NCBI GenBank assembly: GCA_947176585.1
Contig: CAMWRI010000006.1
Coordinates: 1 to 39,759, forward strand
Direction: 5' to 3'
Length of the DNA: 39,759 nucleotides
DNA from: an uncultured Porphyromonadaceae bacterium
GTDB taxonomy: Bacteria; Bacteroidota; Bacteroidia; Bacteroidales; Muribaculaceae
Shown piece by piece: positions 15,219-23,688 of this stretch. The notes beneath the pieces were generated by a model that saw nothing but the letters and a program-made list of their open reading frames with translations, was not told the DNA's origin and searched no databases. The position numbers and the translations under genes were made by a program. Position 1 is the stretch's first letter, and every line of letters starts with the position of its first letter.

Positions 15219-16937
15219 ATGGCTACTATCTCAAGACAGGAAAACAACATGCTCTTCGGCCCCACCACGGGCGATAAAATCCGACTGGGCAACACCAATC
15301 TCTACGTGGAGATTGAAAAAGACCTGCGCGTCATGGGCGACGAAGTGGTGTACGGCGGCGGCAAGACCCTGCGCGACGGCATGGGCACGGCCAATACCAT
15401 CACCAGCAAGGGCGGCTCGCTCGACCTCGTGATCACAAATGTCACCATCATCGACCCCGTGCTGGGCGTGGTGAAGGCCGACGTGGGCGTGAAAGACGGC
15501 AAAATCGCAGGCATAGGCAAAGCCGGCAACCCCAATATCATGCAGGGCGTGACTCCCACGCTGTGCACCGGTCCCAGCACCGACGCCATCTCGGGCGAGC
15601 ACCTTATCCTCACCGCAGCCGGCATTGACGGCCACGTCCACATGATCGCTCCCCAGCAGGCCTACAACTGCCTGAGCAACGGTATCACCACCCTCATCGG
15701 CGGCGGCATCGGCCCCACCGACGGCTCCAACGGCACCACCATCACCGCCGGCCCCTGGAACATCCGCAAGATGCTCGAATCATCCGAAGGCCTGCCCATC
15801 AACATGGGCTTCCTGGGCAAAGGCAACACCTCCACGCAGGACACCCTGCAGGAACAGATCGAAGCCGGATGCATGGGCTTCAAGGTGCATGAAGACTGGG
15901 GCGCCACTCCCGCCGCAATCCGCGCATGCCTCGACAACGCCGACCGCAACGACGTGCAGGTGGCAATCCACACCGACACCCTGAACGAGAGCGGCTACGT
16001 GGAAGACACCATCGCAGCCATCGACGGCCGCGCAATCCACACCTACCACACAGAAGGCGCCGGCGGCGGCCACGCTCCCGACCTGCTCAAGGTGGCATCG
16101 ATGGCAAATGTGCTGCCTTCGTCCACAAACCCCACCCTGCCCTTCGGCATCAACTCGCAGGCCGAGCTCTTCGACATGATCATGGTCTGCCACAACCTCA
16201 ACCCCAACATCCCCTCCGATGTGGCATTCGCCGAGAGCCGCGTGCGTCCCGAGACGCAGAGCGCCGAAAATATCCTGCACGACATGGGCGTGCTCTCCAT
16301 GGTGAGCTCCGACTCGCAGGCAATGGGCCGCGTGGGTGAATCCTTCATGCGTACCTTCCAGATGGCATCCTACATGAAGGACGCCCGCGGCAAGCTGCCC
16401 GAGGATTCCACCGAGAACGACAACTTCCGCGTGCTCCGCTATCTGGCCAAGATCACCCTCAACCCCGCTATCTGCTACGGTATCAACGACATTCTGGGCA
16501 GTATCGAAGTGGGCAAGATGGCCGACCTCGTGCTCTGGGAGCCCGCGTTCTTCGCCTGCAAGCCCAAGATGGTGATCAAAGGCGGCTTCATCAACTGGGC
16601 CGAGATGGGCGACCCCAACGCATCGCTGCCCACCCCGCAGCCCGTGATCTACCGCCCGATGTACGGCGCCTTCGGCAAAGCCATGACCAACACTTGCGTG
16701 CGCTTCGTGTCGCAGGCATCGCTGGCAAACGGCGTAGCTCCCGGCTACGGCACCGCCAACATCCTCTACGGCGTGCACGGCACGCGCCAGCTGGGCAAGG
16801 CCAACATGCTGCGCAACGATGCCACCCCGCGCATCGAAGTGGATCCCGAGACGTTCAACGTCTACGTCGACGGCAAGCTCGCCTATGTGGATCCCTGCAA
16901 GAGCGTTTCGCTCGGCCAGCTCTACTGGTTCAGCTAA
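15219..16937 (+). CDS. ureC: Urease alpha subunit (catalytic, nickel)
   Basis: The 572-residue catalytic subunit with all nickel-site residues, each five positions after the Klebsiella numbering. H139 and H141 are in [13 protein letters not shown], carbamylated K222 and H224 in [12 protein letters not shown]251 in [12 protein letters not shown]277 in [14 protein letters not shown] and D365 in [12 protein letters not shown]. The mobile flap reads MVCHNLNP: the flap cysteine (C324) and catalytic H325 are kept, but the second histidine of the usual CHHL is Asn326. Length and start match the family. The gene follows ureB by 6 bp and is followed by a strong hairpin before ureE. Confidence 0.99.
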   Translation: MATISRQENNMLFGPTTGDKIRLGNTNLYVEIEKDLRVMGDEVVYGGGKTLRDGMGTANTITSKGGSLDLVITNVTIIDPVLGVVKADVGVKDGKIAGIGKAGNPNIMQGVTPTLCTGPSTDAISGEHLILTAAGIDGHVHMIAPQQAYNCLSNGITTLIGGGIGPTDGSNGTTITAGPWNIRKMLESSEGLPINMGFLGKGNTSTQDTLQEQIEAGCMGFKVHEDWGATPAAIRACLDNADRNDVQVAIHTDTLNESGYVEDTIAAIDGRAIHTYHTEGAGGGHAPDLLKVASMANVLPSSTNPTLPFGINSQAELFDMIMVCHNLNPNIPSDVAFAESRVRPETQSAENILHDMGVLSMVSSDSQAMGRVGESFMRTFQMASYMKDARGKLPEDSTENDNFRVLRYLAKITLNPAICYGINDILGSIEVGKMADLVLWEPAFFACKPKMVIKGGFINWAEMGDPNASLPTPQPVIYRPMYGAFGKAMTNTCVRFVSQASLANGVAPGYGTANILYGVHGTRQLGKANMLRNDATPRIEVDPETFNVYVDGKLAYVDPCKSVSLGQLYWFS

Positions 16938-16971
16938 GCCCCTGAGACATCTCTGACACAATTAATAATAT

Positions 16972-17004
16972 GAGAGCGGGGACGCCCTGCGCGTCTCCGC
17001 TCTC
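16972..17004 (+). terminator. Hairpin between urease structural and accessory genes
   Basis: GAGAGCGGGGACGC (16972-16985) pairs over 14 bp with GCGTCTCCGCTCTC (16991-17004), one G-U pair, loop CCTGC. Only TTTACAC follows, so termination would be partial or the hairpin may act as an mRNA stabiliser. It lies 35 bp after ureC and 40 bp before ureE. Confidence 0.7.
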
Positions 17005-17043
17005 TTTACACACTTCACCACGTCATAACCGGAAATTCAACTC

Positions 17044-17598
17044 ATGGAAGTAATCACATCCATCATAGGCAACGCCCACGACCCGGAATGGGCCGCACGC
17101 CTGGAGGGCGCGCATGTTCATAACATCTTCCTCGACCAGTGGACGGCACAGAAGAGCCGCTTCCTCGCCGTGGACGAGCACGGCCACGAATACCCCGTGG
17201 CCCTGTCGAACCGCCATCAGGTGGCCGACGGCGATATCATAGCCTACGACCCCGGGCAAAACTTCGCGGCCATCCTGCGCCTCAAGCTCAGCCCCGTGCT
17301 CGTTGTGGATCTGGCACGCCTCGAAGGCCTCGCCACCGAAGAAATCATACGCATATCCCTCGAGCTGGGCCACGCCATAGGCAATCAGCACTGGCCCGCC
17401 GTGGTGAAAGGCACGAAGGTGTATGTGCCCATGACCGTGGACCGCAAGGTGATGCTCAGCGTGATGGACACACACCATATCGACGATATCACCTACGAAT
17501 TCGTAGAAGGCAGCGAAGTGATTCCCTACATGGCACCCCACGAGGTGCGCCGCCTCTTCGGAGGCGCGGGCCACGAAAGCCACAGCCACGTTCACTAA
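17044..17598 (+). CDS. ureE: Urease accessory protein UreE (nickel metallochaperone)
   Basis: A 184-residue UreE, the dimeric nickel-binding chaperone that passes nickel to the UreG/UreD/UreF/apo-urease complex. The N-terminal peptide-binding-like domain runs to about 85 (VITSIIGNAHDPEWAARL, DEHGHEYPVALSN, GDIIAYD). The C-terminal metal-binding domain (about 90-165) has the family's GHAIGNQHWPAVV segment, with the key histidine of GNxHWP, and VMDTHHIDDITYEF. The end is a short histidine-bearing tail (GHESHSHVH) that should bind nickel, shorter than the Klebsiella His-rich tail. It is 13 bp before ureF. Confidence 0.95.
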   Translation: MEVITSIIGNAHDPEWAARLEGAHVHNIFLDQWTAQKSRFLAVDEHGHEYPVALSNRHQVADGDIIAYDPGQNFAAILRLKLSPVLVVDLARLEGLATEEIIRISLELGHAIGNQHWPAVVKGTKVYVPMTVDRKVMLSVMDTHHIDDITYEFVEGSEVIPYMAPHEVRRLFGGAGHESHSHVH

Positions 17599-17611
17599 AG
17601 ACCGTCGACAC

Positions 17612-18295
17612 ATGAATCCGATACTCCCTCTGCTGCAATTCTCCGACGCCACCTTCCCGGTGGGCACATTCTCGTTTTCCAACGGCCTCGAGACCGCATC
17701 CTACGAAGGCCTTGTGCACGACGCCGCCTCGCTCGAGCAATACACCCGCGCGGCAGCCCTCCAGGCAGCCTTCAGCGACGGCGTGGCCGCCCTGCATGCC
17801 TATCGCGCAGCACTCGAAGGACGCTACGACGATATCCTGGCCGCCGACGAAGCCCTCCTGCGCTTCAAGATGAACGACGAGGCACGCCTGATGCTCAAGC
17901 GCATGGGCAAAAAGCTGGCGGAGCTGGGCGTGCACCTCTGGGGCGAGGATTCACTCATGGCACGCTGGCTGGAGGATATCAAGGCCGGGAAAACGCCCGG
18001 CTGCTATCCCGTGGCCCAAGGCATGGCATTCGCGGCAGCCGGAATAGGCGAGCGCGAGCTCTACGCCTCACACCAGTACGGCGTGGCCAATATGGTGGTG
18101 AGCGCAGCCCTGAGATGCGTGCGCGTGTCGCACTACGACACCCAGCGCATCCTCTTCAACCTCGCGGCCGATACCGACGCCCACTATGAGCAGGCGCGCG
18201 CCATGACCCTCGACCAGATGCACGCCTTCGTGCCGGAGATGGACATCATGGCCTCGCTGCACGAGAAAGGCAAAATGCGCATGTTCATGAACTAA
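17612..18295 (+). CDS. ureF: Urease accessory protein UreF
   Basis: A 227-residue UreF, an all-helical protein that joins UreD and UreG in the urease activation complex and acts on UreG GTPase during nickel insertion. Family features are LLQFSDATFPVGTFSFSNGLETASYEGLVHD at the start, a helical middle with RLMLKRMGKKLAELG, CYPVAQGMAFAAAGIGERELYASHQYGVANMVVSAALRCVRVSH, and the C-terminal MDIMASLHEKGKMRMFMN. The length is normal. It lies between ureE and ureG, 67 bp before ureG. Confidence 0.96.
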   Translation: MNPILPLLQFSDATFPVGTFSFSNGLETASYEGLVHDAASLEQYTRAAALQAAFSDGVAALHAYRAALEGRYDDILAADEALLRFKMNDEARLMLKRMGKKLAELGVHLWGEDSLMARWLEDIKAGKTPGCYPVAQGMAFAAAGIGERELYASHQYGVANMVVSAALRCVRVSHYDTQRILFNLAADTDAHYEQARAMTLDQMHAFVPEMDIMASLHEKGKMRMFMN

Positions 18296-18362
18296 CAGGC
18301 TGCGCGATTGTTTTCATTTCACGATTTAACAACATAACCACACACAAGATACCGACCACATT

Positions 18363-18983
18363 ATGTCTACCTGCAGAATAGGCGTCGGCGGCCCCGTGGG
18401 CTCCGGCAAGACGGCACTCATCGAAGCTATCACTCCCCGCCTCATGGACAAGGGAATGAGCGTGCTCATCATCACCAACGACATCGTAACCACGGAAGAC
18501 GCCAAGCATGTGCGCAAGACCCTCAAGGGCGTGCTCATGGAAGACCGCATTATCGGCGTCGAGACCGGCGCGTGCCCCCACACCGCCGTGCGCGAGGACC
18601 CCTCGATGAATATCGCCGCCGTGGAGGAGATGGAAGCCAAATTCCCCGATGCCGACGTGGTGCTCATCGAAAGCGGCGGCGACAACCTCACCCTCACGTT
18701 CAGCCCCGCGCTGGTCGACTTCTTCATCTACGTGATCGACGTGGCCGCCGGCGACAAGATTCCCCGCAAGGACGGCCCAGGCATCTCGCAGAGCGATATC
18801 CTCGTGATCAACAAGACCGACCTCGCCCCCTACGTGCACGCCAGCCTCGAGGTGATGGACCACGACTCGCGCCTGATGCGTCCCGGCAAGCCCTTCGTGT
18901 TCACCAACAGCCTCACCGGCGAAGGCATCGACGAGCTCGTGGATCTTATCTTCAAGATGGCCCTCTTCGATAAAGTAAAATAA
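18363..18983 (+). CDS. ureG: Urease accessory GTPase UreG
   Basis: A 206-residue SIMIBI-class GTPase that powers nickel delivery to urease. The P-loop GPVGSGKT is at about 10-17, the metal-binding Cys-Pro-His motif is at 71-73 ([17 protein letters not shown]), the Walker-B-like segment is [20 protein letters not shown], and the guanine motif NKTD is in [12 protein letters not shown]. All functional residues are present and the length matches UreG rather than HypB. ATG 18363 starts just before the P-loop, as in the family. Confidence 0.98.
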   Translation: MSTCRIGVGGPVGSGKTALIEAITPRLMDKGMSVLIITNDIVTTEDAKHVRKTLKGVLMEDRIIGVETGACPHTAVREDPSMNIAAVEEMEAKFPDADVVLIESGGDNLTLTFSPALVDFFIYVIDVAAGDKIPRKDGPGISQSDILVINKTDLAPYVHASLEVMDHDSRLMRPGKPFVFTNSLTGEGIDELVDLIFKMALFDKVK

Positions 18984-19002
18984 CCGCCCCACACCCACGC
19001 CC

Positions 19003-19962
19003 ATGCCCGCGCCCACCCATCAGCGACACTACTCCGACGCGCCCAAGGTAGATTTCGACTCGGCGCCCGAGATGCAGCCCTATCTGGCCGAACCCGACGC
19101 CATGTATGTGGGTTGCCCCGGCAAGCACGGCTATCTCAACCTGGGATTCGAACTGGACAAGACCGGCAAGAGCATCATGCGCGAGCTCGACCGCCGCGCC
19201 CCCCTCATAGTGCAGCAGGAGCTGTACTTCGACGAGGAGATGCCGGACCTGCCATGCGTCTACATTCTCTCCAGCGGAGGCCCCAACGTGGACGGCGACC
19301 GCTACGTGCAGCGCTTCACCATGCACGAGGGCTCCATGGCCTTCGTGAGCACCGGAGCCGCCACCAAGCTGGCCGAGATGCGCCGCAACTACTCAGGCAT
19401 GACCCAGGAATTCAACCTGGAGGCCGACACCTATCTCGAATATCTGCCCGAGCCTATCATACCCTGCCGCCACACCCGTTTCATATGCGACACCCGCATC
19501 GTGGCCCATCCCACGGCCACGCTGTTCTACTCGGAGATCTACATGGGCGGCCGCAAATATTACGGCGACGGCGAGCTCTTCCAGTACGACGTGCTATCGG
19601 TGTGCACCCACGGCGAGCGCCCGGACGGCGAGCAGCTCTTCCGCGAGAAATTCGTGATCGACCCCGCGAGGATGCCCCTGCGCGACGCGGGCTTCATGGG
19701 CCCGTACGACGTGTTTGCCAACGTGATCGTGCTCACCCCGCCCGACAAGGCCGCCGCCATCTACGACGCCACCGAGCCCTTCATCGACCACGACAAGAAG
19801 CTCGCCGCAGGCATCACCCACCTGCCCGGAGAGGCCGGCCTGCTCTTCAAGGTGCTGGGCATGGAGCCGGGCCCCGTCAAGGCCGTGGTGCGCGAGTTCT
19901 GCTCCCGCGTGCGCCTGGCTGTGAAGCATCGCCCGGTGCCCCCGGAATTCCCCTGGCGCTGA
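19003..19962 (+). CDS. ureD: Urease accessory protein UreD (UreH)
   Basis: A 319-residue UreD, the scaffold that binds apo-urease first and recruits UreF and UreG. Recognisable segments are AAPLIVQQELYFDEE-like text near 65-80 (APLIVQQELYFDEEMPDLPCVYILSSGGPNVDGDR), MAFVSTGAATKLAEM, EYLPEPIIPCRHTRFICDTRI and YSEIYMGGRKYYGDGELFQYD. The motif LPEPxIPF/C with R is the signature of the family. It is somewhat longer than the enterobacterial protein. It is the last gene of the cluster, 19 bp after ureG. No nickel transporter or urea channel gene is in the window. Confidence 0.94.
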   Translation: MPAPTHQRHYSDAPKVDFDSAPEMQPYLAEPDAMYVGCPGKHGYLNLGFELDKTGKSIMRELDRRAPLIVQQELYFDEEMPDLPCVYILSSGGPNVDGDRYVQRFTMHEGSMAFVSTGAATKLAEMRRNYSGMTQEFNLEADTYLEYLPEPIIPCRHTRFICDTRIVAHPTATLFYSEIYMGGRKYYGDGELFQYDVLSVCTHGERPDGEQLFREKFVIDPARMPLRDAGFMGPYDVFANVIVLTPPDKAAAIYDATEPFIDHDKKLAAGITHLPGEAGLLFKVLGMEPGPVKAVVREFCSRVRLAVKHRPVPPEFPWR

Positions 19963-19990
19963 AAAATCGCAACAGATAGATTACCGGCCA

Positions 19991-20010
19991 AATGTAGGGA
20001 CGCACCATGG
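19991..20010 (+). repeat. Dispersed repeat AATGTAGGGACGCACCA
   Basis: The same 17 bp occur in reverse at 31451-31467, extending to an A/T run. The sequence is intergenic in both places. Confidence 0.6.
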
Positions 20011-20052
20011 CGCACCCCTGCGTTTCGTTGACAATCAGCCTATTACACATCA

Positions 20053-20070
20053 CTCTGCGCCTCTGCGCGA
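20053..20070 (+). repeat. Dispersed repeat CTCTGCGCCTCTGCGCGA
   Basis: Exact copy of the 18-bp doublet at 8803-8820 and 9910-9927, here between ureD and the recombinase gene. Confidence 0.75.
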
Positions 20071-20126
20071 GTTTTCCCTCAGATACCCTCTCGGCCATAA
20101 AATTTGATGTTTTTTTTCATACTGCT

Positions 20127-20156
20127 TTTGTGGCCGGGCTTTTTTTCGTAACTTAG
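20127..20156 (+). promoter_or_regulatory. Probable promoter of xerC-hpf
   Basis: TTTG at 20127-20130 and TAACTTAG at 20149-20156 are 18 bp apart, a fair match. The box ends only 6 bp before the ATG at 20163, which implies a leader of almost no length. Confidence 0.5.
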
Positions 20157-20162
20157 AGCCGC

Positions 20163-21056
20163 ATGATAGAGGAATTCCTGAAATATCTCGAATGTGAGGC
20201 GGCTGCGTCGCCACACACCGTGCGCGCCTACGAGACCGACCTGCGGCTGTGGAGCGAATTTACCGCCGGCGGGGAAGATCCCGTGCTTGAGGAAGTGACG
20301 CTCGACGACCTGCGCCAGTGGCTCGTGCACATGGCCGCCGGAGGAGCATCGGCGCGCACGCTGCGCAGGCGCGTGCAGGCCGTGCGCGCCCTATTCGCAT
20401 GGGCCATGCGCCACCGCGGCCTGGAGGTGAATCCTGCGGCGGAACTGGTGCCACCGCGGCTGAGCAAACCGCTGCCCTCGTTCATCGCGCCCCACGAGAC
20501 CGCCGCAGTGCTCGACGCGGCGCCGGACCACCCCGACGACTTCGAGCAGGTGCGCGACCACACCATAGTGCTGCTGCTCTACGCCACCGGAATGCGCGCA
20601 TCGGAGATGCTGGGGCTGATCGATGCCGACGTTGATACCGCGCGCGGCGAACTAAAAGTGCTGGGAAAGCGTTCAAAAGAAAGAATAATACCTTTTGCCG
20701 ACGAAGTGAAACAGGCCATCGACACATACCGCACGCTGCGCGACGCCACCGTGGGATTCACGCCCCGCCACTTTGCGGTGCGCCCCACGGGAGAACCGCT
20801 CAGCTACGGCATGCTCAACCGCATAGTGCACAATGCGCTTGACGGCAACGTACACTCGGCCCGCCGCTCGCCCCACGTGCTGCGCCACTCCTTCGCCACC
20901 GACATGCTAAACAACGGCGCCGACCTCAATGCCGTGCAGCGGCTACTGGGCCACGCGTCGCTCGCAACCACTCAGGTCTATACACACCTGAGCTATAGAG
21001 ACCTTCAAAACAATTACCAACTTGCACACCCCCGTGCACAAAGAAAAGGAGGATAA
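20163..21056 (+). CDS. xerC: Tyrosine recombinase of the XerC/XerD type
   Basis: A 297-residue tyrosine recombinase. Chromosomal Xer proteins resolve dimers at dif with FtsK. The N-terminal SAM-like core-binding domain covers about 1-95 and the catalytic domain about 105-290. All catalytic residues are visible: R145 in ATGMRASEML, K169 in LGKRSKER, H238 and R241 in PHVLRHSFATDML, H264 in LLGHASLATT and the nucleophile Y273 in TQVYTHLS. The length is that of XerC/XerD, with no extra integrase domains. Its close coupling to hpf matches a housekeeping Xer arrangement that I associate with Bacteroidales, which argues against a mobile-element integrase. Whether it is XerC or XerD cannot be settled from one copy. 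Confidence 0.93.
   Translation: MIEEFLKYLECEAAASPHTVRAYETDLRLWSEFTAGGEDPVLEEVTLDDLRQWLVHMAAGGASARTLRRRVQAVRALFAWAMRHRGLEVNPAAELVPPRLSKPLPSFIAPHETAAVLDAAPDHPDDFEQVRDHTIVLLLYATGMRASEMLGLIDADVDTARGELKVLGKRSKERIIPFADEVKQAIDTYRTLRDATVGFTPRHFAVRPTGEPLSYGMLNRIVHNALDGNVHSARRSPHVLRHSFATDMLNNGADLNAVQRLLGHASLATTQVYTHLSYRDLQNNYQLAHPRAQRKGG
21045..21052 (+). promoter_or_regulatory. Strong Shine-Dalgarno before hpf
   Basis: AAAGGAGG lies 5 bp before the hpf ATG at 21058. It is made by the last codons of xerC (Lys-Gly-Gly-stop). Strong Shine-Dalgarno sequences are rare in Bacteroidota, and no other gene in this window has one as clear. Confidence 0.7.
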
Positions 21057-21057
21057 C

Positions 21058-21348
21058 ATGACTACCAAAATCCAAGCCATCCACTTCGACATCTCCGAAG
21101 CCCTCACCGCTTTCATCAACAAGAAAGCCGACCGTATCGCCCGCCGCTACCCCGATATAACCACCACCGACGTTACCCTCAAGGTGGTTAAGCCCGAGAC
21201 GGCGATGAACAAGGAAGCCCTCGTGCGCGTCACCACTCCCGCCCACGGCGAAATGGTGGCCACCAAAGTGGCCGACACTTTCGAGGAGGCCGTGGACCTG
21301 TGCCTCGAGGCGCTCGACCGCCAGCTTGAAAAGCAGAAAGGCAAGTAA
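21058..21348 (+). CDS. hpf: Ribosome hibernation promoting factor HPF/RaiA
   Basis: A 96-residue short HPF/YfiA-family protein that binds the 30S decoding region and silences ribosomes in stationary phase. The start at ATG 21058 follows a perfect Shine-Dalgarno; a longer in-frame reading from 21022 overlaps xerC. The fold is beta-alpha-beta-beta-beta-alpha: KIQAIHFDISEALTAFINKKADRIARRYPD, then VTLKVVKPETAMNKEALVRVTTPAHGEMVATKVADTFEEAVDLCLEALDRQLEK. The conserved basic helix faces and the C-terminal DLCLEALDRQLEKQK helix are present. There is no C-terminal dimerisation domain, so it is the short form. It begins one base after the xerC stop. Confidence 0.93.
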   Translation: MTTKIQAIHFDISEALTAFINKKADRIARRYPDITTTDVTLKVVKPETAMNKEALVRVTTPAHGEMVATKVADTFEEAVDLCLEALDRQLEKQKGK

Positions 21349-21373
21349 CACCCCAACACCGTATAACACCTGC

Positions 21374-21402
21374 AGGACGTGCCCCCGAGGCGCGTCCTTT
21401 TT
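21374..21402 (+). terminator. Terminator after hpf
   Basis: AGGACGTGCC (21374-21383) pairs with GGCGCGTCCT (21389-21398) around CCCGA with one mismatch, and a T run follows. Confidence 0.85.
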
Positions 21403-21480
21403 CTTCAGCGAAATCTTTTTTTGGTGGAATAGTGCAAGTTTTGACCGCATTTGTGCAACAGCAAAGTCTTTGATTTCCGT

Positions 21481-21488
21481 TAAATTTG
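21481..21488 (+). promoter_or_regulatory. -7 box of the flavodoxin operon
   Basis: TAAATTTG matches the Bacteroidota -7 box 19 bp before the ATG at 21508. No TTTG stands at the right distance upstream, so the promoter is only half supported. Confidence 0.45.
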
Positions 21489-21507
21489 CAGATAAAGTTC
21501 GGAATTT

Positions 21508-22164
21508 ATGAAAAAAGGATTTGTGAAATCTCTGCTTATGTGTCTTTGCCTGTTGCCGGGCTTGAATTCCTGCGCCGCGGAGACATCCAAAAACGACAAA
21601 AACAAAAACAGCAATACTGAAATGACTACCGACGGAAAAAAACTGGTCGTGTTCTTCTCCCACACCGGAGAGAACTACAGCGTGGGCTATATTGAAAAGG
21701 GCAACACCCACATCATAGCCGACATGATTGCAGATGCCACAGGTGCCGACCGCTTCGAGATCGTGCCCGAAAAAGGCTATCCGGAGGACAGCTACGACGA
21801 GTGCATCGCAATCGCAAAGAAAGAGTTGCAGCAGCACGCGCGCCCGGCCGTGAAGGGCGATATCGCCATCGAAGACTATGACGTGATCTTCGTGGGCTAT
21901 CCGCAGTGGTGGGGCGAACCACCCATGTGTGTCTACACCTTTATCGAAAAGCACGACTGGACGGGCAAGACCGTGATTCCTTTCGTGACCCACGAGGGCA
22001 GCGGCATGGGAAGCACGGACCGCAAGATAGCATCCGCCTGCAAGGGCGCCGATGTGGCCGTGGGCAAAGGCCTGGCCGTCGAGGGCAAGATTGCGCAGGA
22101 GAACCGTGACTCGGCGCGCAAGAGTGTCAACCGCTGGCTCGAACGCACCGGATTCAAGAAATAA
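21508..22164 (+). CDS. Lipoprotein flavodoxin
   Basis: A 218-residue flavodoxin-family protein with a lipoprotein signal (LLMCLCLLPGLNSC, lipidated C22). After a Lys/Asn linker (23-45) the flavodoxin fold starts with KKLVVFFSHTGENYSVGYIEKGNTHIIADMI, where the SHTGEN loop binds the FMN phosphate. VIFVGYPQWWGEPPMCVYTFIEKHDWTGKTVIPFVTHEGSGMG is the second FMN contact region, and KGLAVEGKIAQENRDSARKSVNRWLE closes the domain. It resembles the flavodoxin_4 group of NAD(P)H-quinone-type small reductases. The lipid anchor places it outside the cytoplasm, where its electron partner is not obvious. It is followed after 5 bp by a RibD-type reductase. Confidence 0.9.
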   Translation: MKKGFVKSLLMCLCLLPGLNSCAAETSKNDKNKNSNTEMTTDGKKLVVFFSHTGENYSVGYIEKGNTHIIADMIADATGADRFEIVPEKGYPEDSYDECIAIAKKELQQHARPAVKGDIAIEDYDVIFVGYPQWWGEPPMCVYTFIEKHDWTGKTVIPFVTHEGSGMGSTDRKIASACKGADVAVGKGLAVEGKIAQENRDSARKSVNRWLERTGFKK

Positions 22165-22169
22165 CAGAA

Positions 22170-22853
22170 ATGGCACGACCCTATATAATATGCCACATGG
22201 TGGAGTCGATCGACGGTAGAATCGACTGCGGAATGGTCGACAAAATCAGCGGCGACGAATACTACACCGTTCTCGACTCTCTCGGCTGCAGCGCCTCGGT
22301 GGAGGGCCGCGTGACTATGGAGCATTATTATGCGCTTCCCGATAAATTTGTGGCACGCGAGGACGCTCCTCTCGGCAAGAAAGAAGTGTTCAAGGCTGTG
22401 GACAACAATAATTTCCACATCTGCCCCGATACGCACGGCACGCTTCAATGGGAAAGCGGCACGCTGGACGACGGCCGGCCTCTACTGATCCTTGCCTCGG
22501 AAAACGCACCTGCCGACTACTTCAGCTATCTGCGCCAAAAGGGAATATCCTATATAGCCACAGGCAAAGACCGCATCGACCTGGCCGATGCGACGGACAC
22601 GCTTGGCCGGGAGTTCGGAGTGAAGCGGCTTGCAGTGCTTGGTGGCGGACTCATCAACGGCGGTTTTCTGGAAGCCGGACTGATCGACGAAGTGAGCCTG
22701 CTGCTTGCGCCGGGCATCGACGGGCGCGGGGGATGGCGCGCGATGTTCGACGGCATCGCCGACCAATCGAAGCAGCCGACGGCGTTGAAACTCATATCGG
22801 TGGAACAGCTTGACAACGACGTGCTCGGCATCCGCTACGAGGTGGTGCGGTGA
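22170..22853 (+). CDS. RibD C-terminal / dihydrofolate reductase-like protein
   Basis: A 227-residue protein of the RibD C-terminal domain (DHFR-like) family of NADPH-dependent reductases. The N-terminal motif PYIICHMVESIDGRIDCG corresponds to the substrate/NADPH strand of RibD. The middle has GRVTMEHYYALP, the later part GKDRIDLADATDTLGREFGVKRLAVLGGGLINGGFLEAGLIDEVSLLLAPGIDGRGG, with the glycine-rich NADPH loop (LGGGLING). There is no deaminase domain, so it is a stand-alone oxidoreductase rather than bifunctional RibD, and its substrate is unknown. It is co-transcribed with the flavodoxin and convergent with the AraC gene, 7 bp apart. Confidence 0.88.
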   Translation: MARPYIICHMVESIDGRIDCGMVDKISGDEYYTVLDSLGCSASVEGRVTMEHYYALPDKFVAREDAPLGKKEVFKAVDNNNFHICPDTHGTLQWESGTLDDGRPLLILASENAPADYFSYLRQKGISYIATGKDRIDLADATDTLGREFGVKRLAVLGGGLINGGFLEAGLIDEVSLLLAPGIDGRGGWRAMFDGIADQSKQPTALKLISVEQLDNDVLGIRYEVVR

Positions 22854-22860
22854 GCGGCAT

Positions 22861-23688
22861 TCAGGCCTTGGCGCCCGCCGTGCGAAACTTCACCGGCGAC
22901 ATGCCTATATGCTTCACGCAGAAACGGCTGAAATAGCTCAGGGACGAGAAGTTCATTTCATCGGCAATCTGCGACACCGACAAGCGGCTATCCTTGAGAT
23001 AGGCGAGCGCAATTGCCGTGGCGGCATTGTTGATATGGGTGGAAACGCTGGTGCCGGTCACCCGCTTGATCGTATCCGACAGATACTTGGGCGTCACATG
23101 CAGCTGCTCCGCATAATGCGCCACTTCCCTGTGGGTCTTGGGCCGGCCTCCCTCTATCAGCGAGAAGAACCGCGCGGTGATATAGCCCACGCGGTCGGAT
23201 GTGAGAATGCTGTCGCGCGTGGCGGCATGGAAGTCGAAAAGGTCGTAGATCATCGTCAGCAGAAGGCTCCCCATCAGCTCGGGATAGAAGCGATGCTCCA
23301 CATCGTCCACGCGGCTCCTGATATTGGCGATATCTGCCCTGAAGCGCGAAGCATCGGCTTCGGCGGTGCGGATAACGGGATTATCGAAAAGACTCACGCA
23401 TCCCTGAATGGCGTAGTTATTGGCAGGCAAGAGATTGTGGAGGAAGCTGTCCGGCGCGGCCACGAATTCGCAGCTGAAATCTTCATCACCCGCCATATCG
23501 GCCACCATGGAGGGCCGGCTCAGCACGGCGATGTCGTTTCTGCCCAGTTCAAAGACACGGCCATTATATGAGAAGCGCCCGGAGCCTCCGGTGCATATCA
23601 GGTGCACCACACAGTCGTAGAACGCCGGAGAGTTTATAAGCCGGAAGTCCTCGGAGAAAACGATATGTTCGTGAAGATACTTTGACAT
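22861..23688 (-). CDS. AraC-family transcriptional regulator
   Basis: A 275-residue AraC/XylS regulator. I start at ATG 23688, because the upstream extension lies in the promoter region. The N-terminal part (about 1-165) is a cupin-like sensing domain (YDCVVHLICTGGSGRFSYNGRVFELGRNDIAVLS). The C-terminal part (about 175-272) has two helix-turn-helix motifs: VAHYAEQLHVTPKYLSDTIKRVTGTSVSTHINNAA, and LKDSRLSVSQIADEMNFSSLSYFSRFCVKHIGMSPVKFR, the latter matching the AraC signature. It is divergent from the SDR gene and probably controls it and perhaps the neighbouring reductases. The ligand is unknown. Confidence 0.93.
   Translation of the reverse strand: MSKYLHEHIVFSEDFRLINSPAFYDCVVHLICTGGSGRFSYNGRVFELGRNDIAVLSRPSMVADMAGDEDFSCEFVAAPDSFLHNLLPANNYAIQGCVSLFDNPVIRTAEADASRFRADIANIRSRVDDVEHRFYPELMGSLLLTMIYDLFDFHAATRDSILTSDRVGYITARFFSLIEGGRPKTHREVAHYAEQLHVTPKYLSDTIKRVTGTSVSTHINNAATAIALAYLKDSRLSVSQIADEMNFSSLSYFSRFCVKHIGMSPVKFRTAGAKA

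Noticed and set aside
20163-21056. Integrase of a mobile element
   Set aside because: Length and close coupling to hpf fit a housekeeping Xer recombinase; no attachment site, tRNA or cargo is seen.
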